NCBI GenBank assembly: GCA_033977485.1
Contig: CM066995.1
Span: 45,753,736 to 45,817,735, forward strand
DNA: 64,000 bases
Direction of reading: 5' to 3'
From: Hydrangea macrophylla
Lineage: Eukaryota; Streptophyta; Magnoliopsida; Cornales; Hydrangeaceae
Part shown: positions 57,515 through 64,000 of the stretch, piece after piece
Layout of the letters: each line of letters begins with the position of its first letter
How positions within the stretch are numbered: position 1 is the stretch's first letter
Notes under the pieces: model-generated
Seen by the model: the letters and a program-made list of their open reading frames with translations, nothing else
What the model was told of the DNA's origin: nothing
Database searches by the model: none
Position numbers and translations under genes: made by a program

Positions 57515-59950
57515 TGAGTCATCTGTTGATTCTATAACTTGGCATGCTAAACTCAGACACGTAGGACAAGAAAGGAATGACTTGATTAGCTCATAGTGGC
57601 TTGTAAGCTCACTCGCTAAAGTTAACCTGCCCACGTGTGAGTCTTGCCTAGGTGGCAAAGCATGCCGAAATCTTTTTTTAAGTAAAGCTATTAGAGATAA
57701 TCAACCTTTAGAGCTAGTTCACTAGCACTTTGGACTTATGTTTGTAAAGGTATGTTATAGTAAGTCCATTTTTATCACCTTGTCATCTCACTGCTATAAA
57801 ATACTAGATTACCTCAAATGTTTTACAGCTGAGGTTGAGAATCAGATTCGAGAAGACTTTGAAGTCATCTCGTACGCCAGTATTTCTCTGATTAGTTTAG
57901 AGGAACTGTGTTAGTTTATCTGATTAGTTCAGAAGAACTATGTGAGGACAAAGGGGTACATATACAACTTTAGGTTCCAGGAATTTCTGCAATAAAATGT
58001 TATTGTAGAAGGGAGGAATAGAATACTTCTGGATAAGTCTGGATCATTGACGGTGCAAGCTAGCCTTCAAATTTGGAAGGATGCACTCTTAGATGTTGCC
58101 CTCATACGCAAAATTATGCCTTTACAGCCTATTACTATTATCTATATTAAACAACTAGGTGTTGGAAATAGCTTGTTTGAAAACGTTTTCACAATATTGA
58201 CGTTGCTAAAAGAATCTTGACCTCTATGTGATGGAGGAAATTGTAGACAACGTATCATTTTTAAGCAAGGGTGGGGAGATATTGAGATTCTATATCCAAG
58301 TAGTCACTGAAAATTGTACTAGTCTACAGCCGAGTAGGAGTGCACCGCTAGACACTAGTAGGAGTGTGCCAAACAGTGGGAGTATACCATTGGTTACTCA
58401 AGATTCTTAGATAACACACTGCAGATGACGAGGATAAGTTCTCCGTTGGCTTTTTGAAATCTACGGGATATATTTTTCTGTGCGCATTAGTAGATGATGT
58501 TGCGACAACTTCTTATGTAGAAGCGCTTTGTTGATCTAAGTGAATAGTTGCTATGAAGGATGATATGATCTCCATGGACAAAGAATAAGGTCTGGGAGTT
58601 AGATGATATTCCGTCCGAGTATAAGACTATTGGAAACAAGTAGGTTTTCAAAGTTAATTAAACTCAAAGTAGATGGTTCAGTTGACAAAGATAAAGGTGC
58701 ATCTTGTGGTAAAAGGTTAAACCCAAGAGTGGGTATAGACCTTGAAAACAAAATCTCCTTAGTGGTGAGATTTTTCTTTCATTCACCTTATCTTAGCGAT
58801 TGTCACACATTTAGTTTTAGAACCATTTTCAAATGGATGTTGAAACTGCTTTTCTCGATGGAGAGCCAAACAAAGAGATCTACATGGATCAACATATTGG
58901 TTCTTCGCGACCAATGGGAATGAGCGCAATGTATGCCGTCTCAATCGATCTATTTATGATCTTTAGCATTCGTTTAGGTAATGACACTTGAGGTTTCATG
59001 ATTGATCGATCTCTTTCATTGAGATGATTAAAGAAGACCAGTGTGTGTTCATTAAGCAGTTCGTAAACGGTGTTTTAATTCTTATATTGTATGACAACAA
59101 TATCCTTTTTATTTAGATAAAAAGGCATGGGTCAAATCAACTATGTGTTGGGAGTTAGGATTGTCGAAACCGTTTATAGACCTATTTTTTTGTCTCTAGA
59201 GACTTACATAATGGATGATTCTTGAACACTCTCGCATACAATACTCAAAACCGATAGACGCCCTAGTTGAGAAGGGAATGCCCTTGACCCTAGTTCAATG
59301 TCCAGAGAACGTTGATGAAGTAAGTGTCCAAAGTACTATAAGCATCCTCAATGGGAAGCTCGACGAATACTATGTTGTATTCTTGTTCATACATTTGCCA
59401 TACAATTAGTTTAAATAGTCGTCACAAGAGTAACCTTGGCCTAGTTCACTAGAGAGTAGTGAAGAGCTTTTTGCGATATGTTCGCATGACTGTGGATCTC
59501 ACCTTATGTATAGTTTTTGAAGTAATGAGGATGATGCGACACTCTTTGGTTCAGCGATTGAGACGAGCGCGTGTCCATGTCTGTCTACACATTCGCATTG
59601 GTTGGTAAAGCATTCGCTTGTTGTAGTGAGAAGTAGACATGCATCGCCTTATCCATAATAGAAGCTGGGTATGTGGCTTGTTCTGTAGCTGTTCAGGAGG
59701 CTGTGTCGTTAAAGAGATTCTTGTATAGCATAAGCTTTCTTGCCTTAGGGCGATGAAGCAGTGTTAGTCTATTGTGACTGCACGTCGACTCTAGTTTATG
59801 CAAAGACCCATAAGTACCACTGGAAGTCCAAGCACAAAGAGATCCACCACAACTACATTCGAGATATGGTTGCACAAGGGGAGGTTGTTTTAAAAGTACA
59901 TCACTACTGGTGATATGATGGCTGATCTTTTGGATCAAGCCAATTTCTAG
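57515..59950 (+). pseudogene. Copia pol remnant: integrase, reverse transcriptase, RNase H
   Basis: The order of recognisable pieces is: integrase zinc finger (TWHAKLRHVGQ, then LPTCESCLGGKA, about 57537-57700); remnants of the integrase C-terminus (RILLDKSGSL near 58025, FLSKGG near 58257); reverse transcriptase start (VWELDDIPSEYKTIGNK, about 58590); its core (MDVETAFLDGE, 58833); SIYDL and VNGVLILILYDNN (58950-59100), where the usual YVDD is altered to YDNN; then RNase H (EAGYVACSVAVQEAV, HKEIHHNYIRDM, about 59660-59950). Stops and frameshifts occur throughout. The plus orientation agrees with the LTRs and primer site. Confidence 0.85.
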
Positions 59951-61137
59951 AGATTTGTTCTTGCCCCACATTAGTTGTATGCATAGGTTCTAATGTACAT
60001 TAACAACATTATTCTTGACATTATTGTTACCAGATACTTATTATTATAATAAAATCAGTGGTTTTCCAAATTCGTTAGTTGTTAGTTGGATGAATGCACA
60101 TTTTTTCTTTAAAGTGTAACCAGGCTTGAATCGACCTGCTCACACCGGTGATTCACCTTAGTGCCAAGATAGCTGACTATGAACATGTGTGTTCATAAGC
60201 GCTTGGACGGCGAGCAAGTTAAGACATTTGTGTTCATGGCGCTAAGAGAGCGAGCTAGAACACCTATATTTGTACGGTATAAGAACAACAAGCAACTTAT
60301 ATGTCGCCTTAGATAAGTTCTAAGATGAGACTGGTATCTTTATACTACGTCGAACATAGAGATTACCCACACCTCTATGTAGCCTACCTTTTGTAGCCAA
60401 ATGTGAGATTTTGGACAGGCGCCAGGAGGTGCAACTGTACTGGAAAACTCAGGTAAGACATTTTTGTAATGTCTAGACTAAGATTCATTTGGCATTACTA
60501 TTACCACATAGTGACACACCCATTTTTATGGGAGAACGCCATAGAATACATAAGATATTGTATGTGCATATTAGCGATCATTTTGTAGAGCAATGGATTA
60601 ATCCCTATTTCTTTGCTGTGTGAGCCACATATTCTCCCTGTAACAGTGTTTCTACACCTTTTACCTTATGACCTGCGACTGTGTCATGAAGAGGACATTT
60701 GATGATATTACTTTAGCATACCTCCCAGGGGCAAAGCGGTAAATTCTGTTCTATGGGGTATGTCTAGCAAAGCGGTCAAGTTAGTTGAATTGACATTAGT
60801 AGGTAGGGAAGACTAATTCGATAACACACCATGTTTTGTGATTCATTAGTTGGCCATCAACGATCGTATATGTACTGATTGTCATGGGCACTTTACATAT
60901 TTAGGGTGTAGCACCGCTTTTCGAGGGATTAAGAGTGCTAGATTAGATGTGATTGAATAGGTCTAGGTAATTAAGGAAGAAGCTTCCGAGTGATGTGTTT
61001 TGCTAGTTTAGTGAATGACTTAGCATCTCAGCTCTTGTTGCTGTACATTCTTTTTGTGAGGTCGTATGTTCTATTTCCTATATAAAGAGACACTGAAAGT
61101 TGAAATCTGAGAGATTTTGTTTTACACGAAGCCCTAT
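59951..61137 (+). other. Copia 3' non-coding region
   Basis: About 1.2 kb between the end of RNase H and the purine tract. Nothing coding or repetitive is recognised. Confidence 0.55.
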
Positions 61138-61153
61138 GTGAGTGAGTGGGAGA
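61138..61153 (+). promoter_or_regulatory. Polypurine tract (copia)
   Basis: GTGAGTGAGTGGGAGA abuts the 3' LTR. Confidence 0.7.
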
Positions 61154-61616
61154 TGTAGGAAATATAGGGGGTCTGGACACCCACATAATGGACCCGGGGT
61201 CCAACGGGCTTTAGTTGTTCACCAATCGAGCCCATAGGAAATCCTAGTCTAACCCTAATAGGGGAGAGGTGGTGTATATATATATGTTGTATATACACAC
61301 AAAAGTGGCAACCAAAAAACAGCTCTCTCTCTCTTTCCCTCTCGACAATCTCTTTCTTTATCTAGATTTCACTCTCTCTCTCTAGCCTAATTACAATGGG
61401 GGCTTAGAATATAGCGCGTGAACTCAAGGGGGCCTCTCTAGTAGTTGTCCTTGTGACCATAGCAAAGCACAAGGACATACACGAAAGCACCAAAGTGCAA
61501 CCGATTGTGGGTGAAGTCGCCGGGCTCATAACAACGCTGTAGAAGATCCGAATCGGGTATTCCGCTCAACGTGCTTTGAACCCGACCCTATGCTTGAGTA
61601 CATATATTTTCCAACA
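61154..61616 (+). repeat. Copia 3' LTR
   Basis: 463 bp, the partner of 22877-23329, followed by the ACTTA duplication. Confidence 0.88.
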
Positions 61617-61899
61617 ACTTATATAGTATTTTGAAGATTAAATACTGAAAGAAAATGCAATTTTCATATAGAACTTTGACAAACTGATGAGACTATCTGT
61701 ATATAAATGCTTGCATCCCAAGAATAAATGTAACATTAACTTCTACTTTAGAAGCAAGATGATCAAGGAAAGCTCTTGGTCATTGTTCCTTAGTTTCTAT
61801 TGACAAAAATTTTGAATGTCATTGATCCAAGGGTAAATATCACCTAGACCCCCTAAAGTTTGCTCCAATCACACTCGCCCCCTCCGTTTCAATAATATC
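61617..61899 (+). repeat. Tandem duplication, unit A, right part
   Basis: This continues unit A after the copia; it matches 62320-62600 ('gaagattaaatact', 'cttctactttagaagcaaga', 'cacactcgc'). Confidence 0.85.
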
Positions 61900-62600
61900 C
61901 CACGTGTCTGTTACACTATGCCATGACCATTGAATTTTCTCTTTAAAGAATACTCAAATCATAACGAGCGTCACACGAATGTGTCAAAGTGAGTATGTTA
62001 AAAACATGTTTGGTATGAAGGAAATTGGGGAGGGAAGAGGAGATCTCTTGTTTGATAGAATGAAACAGGGGAGGGGAAGAAATGGTGAAAAGTGTTATCC
62101 CGCGCGGCCTACCATTTTCCATTAATCCAGAAGTGAAGGAATTAGGATGATTAGGGAAAGAACAGAGATTTCTCTCATCTTTTACTTTCTTGAGGAATGA
62201 TCATGTGGAAGACCATATGCAACATTGACTCAATATTAAAGTTATAATATTAGCTTAAAATCGTAAGAAAGAGAACCAATAATAAATTTTTTGACAACAA
62301 AGAGAGCCAATAAATTAGTTATATAGTATTATGAAGATTAAATACTAAAAGAAAATTAACTTTTATATAGAACTCTGACAAACAGATGAGACTATATGTA
62401 TATAAATACTTGCATCCCAAGATTAAATGTAACATTAACTTCTACTTTAGAAGCAAGATGATCATGGAAAGCACTTGGTTATTGTTCCTTAGTTTCCGTT
62501 GACGTATGGTTTGAATGTCATTGATCTAAGGGTAAATATCACCTATACCTATTGAGGTTTGCTCCGATCACACTCGCTTCCTCACGTTTCAATAGTATTG
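61900..62600 (+). repeat. Tandem duplication, unit B (unoccupied)
   Basis: It matches unit A from end to end. Near 62300-62325 it reads 'gagccaataaattagttata', the uninterrupted version of the copia target. Confidence 0.85.
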
Positions 62601-62709
62601 CTACTCTCCCTCGTCAGAACATGTTGGGCCTTGTACCTTAACAGATGTTACAGAATTTGGTTAGTTACCAATTTGCCCGTACTAAAAGTACAGTCTACTT
62701 ATGTATATT

Positions 62710-62737
62710 AGATATATATATATATATATATATATAA
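62710..62737. repeat. (AT)n microsatellite
   Basis: About 14 AT dinucleotides just before the CACTA-like terminus. Confidence 0.95.
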
Positions 62738-62743
62738 TATTGG

Positions 62744-64000
62744 CACTATAAGAAAAAACCATTTTTATGACTTTTTTTTATTTTTTATTTATTTTGGGCT
62801 AATGACTTTTTTTTTTTTTTTTTAAAGTCATGAAAGTACTTTTTTCTAACATATATGACTCTTTTCGCAAACATAGTCATAAGATTGGTAAGTGATGTTT
62901 TAGTTTTGACCCTTTTGTTGTTTAGCCATAAATATTCTTGATCTTTATAACTTTTTTTCTTTGAGTTCTATAATGAAACATAAATACTGTTTTTGTGAAA
63001 AATAGTGAAAAAAGATAACATGCGAAGATTTTTTTAAGTTAAGATTTTTGATTAGGGAAAGGTCCTCCATACAAAAATATTAAGTGAAATTTTGCTGAAA
63101 TCGACTTTTGAGGGACTAGTTTTTAAGATTTTTTTTTTTTAAAAAAAATTTTAAATTGGACTATTAACACTTGATAGTTACTTTAAATTAGTATCATAAA
63201 TTTAGATTTTACCAAGAATCATACTAGATTTTTTATAATAGTTTTTTATAAAAAATTTCATAAATAATAAGATTTTTTTATGACAGATTTTTTAAAAGTG
63301 TCATATATCATAAGTATTTAGAAAAGTGTCATAAAAAGCAAGACTTTTATGACTACATTTTTAGGTAGTCATAAATATTCTTTATTTTTATGACTCTTTT
63401 TCTTTGAGTTCTAAAATTAAACGTAAGCATCGTTTTTGGGGGAAATAGTGAAAAAAAATAGTATGCTAAGATTTTTTAAAGTTAAGATTATTGATTAGGG
63501 AAAGGTCCTCTGTACAAAAATATTTAGTGAAATTTCACTTAGCATACACGAATATTATGTGAAATTTCACTGAATTTGTACATGAATATTAAGTGAAATT
63601 TCATGTACATCGATCTTTGTGGGACTAGTTTTTATGAATTTTATGTTTTAAATTTGACTTTTAACCCTTGATAATTACTTTTAGTGTCATAAATTTAGGT
63701 TTTACTAAGAATCACATGAGATTTTTTATGACAAATTTTTTTAAACATTATCATAAATAATAAGATTTTTTTATGACAAAGTTTTGAAAATAGTCATATA
63801 TAATAATAACAAGACTTTTTACAACTATTTGTAAAAAAATGTCATTTATGTTTGAAAAAATCTACTATTTTAATAATACTACTTGCGCACGTTAATAAAA
63901 CACTGTAGGACTCCTCACAACCCATATCCCTATCAATTTCAATCACTCTCTCAAACCCTACACCACCTCTCGATTCGGCACCTCCAACCACTCCTTGCCG
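62744..64000. mobile_element. CACTA (En/Spm)-like terminal region, continuing past the window
   Basis: CACTATAAGAAAAAACC at 62744 resembles the CACTACAAGAAAA terminus of CACTA elements and follows TGG, possibly the 3-bp duplication. Subterminal TTTTTATGAC / GTCATAAAAA words occur more than ten times. A block of about 443 bp is repeated in tandem (about 62960-63400 and 63403-63840). No right terminus or transposase is in view; the last 100 bp are C-rich and could be different DNA. Confidence 0.55.

Larger units (their letters stand above)
22877..61616 (+). mobile_element. Old Ty1/copia element stretched by nested insertions
   Basis: Its two LTRs share the ends TGTAGGAAATATA...CCAACA and a perfect duplication ACTTA (22872-22876 and 61617-61621). 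A tRNA-Met primer-binding site follows the 5' LTR and a purine tract precedes the 3' LTR. Of the 38.7 kb, only 22877-25425, 54761-54801, and 56344-61616 appear to be copia; the rest is a Helitron and a Harbinger-like element with their own insertions. Gag and protease are not recognisable, and pol is full of stops. The LTRs differ at roughly one site in ten, so the insertion is old. Confidence 0.85.

Noticed and set aside
22877..61616. A single giant 38.7-kb copia element
   Set aside because: Independent target duplications and termini show that most of the interval is later insertions; copia itself accounts for roughly 8 kb.
63890..64000. Start of a host gene at the right edge
   Set aside because: The C-rich, CT-rich sequence resembles a plant 5' leader, but no start codon or coding stretch is visible before the window ends.

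Overview
This window is repeat-dominated nuclear DNA from a flowering plant, most likely a eudicot. The evidence is Athila-type and other Ty3/gypsy elements, Ty1/copia LTR elements, a Helitron, Stowaway and Harbinger-like MITEs, a CACTA end, and fragments of two plant gene families (TTL-type TPR proteins and SPX-domain proteins). I see no intact host gene, no tRNA and no functional rRNA gene. The long reading frames that exist belong to one damaged Athila-like retrotransposon. The species cannot be named from the sequence.

Left part, 1-22445. An AT-rich host repeat of roughly 1.5 kb (pieces from 1446 to 19155) has been invaded by LTR elements that survive mostly as solo LTRs. Boundaries were set by matching 5-bp target duplications: a solo LTR at 3658-5992 (GACCC), one at 6239-9032 (CAACC), and a nest at 10349-18141 (GACTT). 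The nest holds a second LTR at 10734-16819, and that holds a copia-type solo LTR at 13631-15128 (ATAAC). Further LTRs lie at 1-919 and 19156-21630. Stowaway MITEs sit at 9241-9482 and 12981-13276.

Right part, 22446-62600. One old copia element (LTRs 22877-23329 and 61154-61616, duplication ACTTA) has been stretched to 38.7 kb by nesting. A Helitron-like element (25426-54760, minus) sits in its leader and carries a TTL exon and an SPX first exon. An Athila element (35949-52622, minus, duplication GCTAC) splits the SPX exon. A 3.2-kb LTR element with almost no internal sequence (45602-48783, duplication GAATA) splits the Athila protease. LTR divergence falls in nesting order: about one base in ten for the copia, about five differences in 1.6 kb for Athila, and one seen in 1.47 kb for the innermost. 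The copia sits in one unit of a tandem duplication whose other unit (61900-62600) keeps the empty site. A CACTA-like end runs from 62744 off the window.

Most notable signal. Five LTR families here, both copia and gypsy, carry clusters of short CpG-containing palindromes placed 20-70 bp upstream of a TATA box, usually with a second cluster about 400-460 bp downstream. Each family has its own palindrome (CAATCGATTG, TTCGATCGATCGAA, CTCGAGCGCTC, or CGCGCG-rich). The Athila repeats the module internally, ahead of its 3' reading frame, where it looks like a private promoter plus intron. Separately, several of these LTRs share a hairpin about 400-600 bp from their 3' end whose stem changes by paired substitutions.
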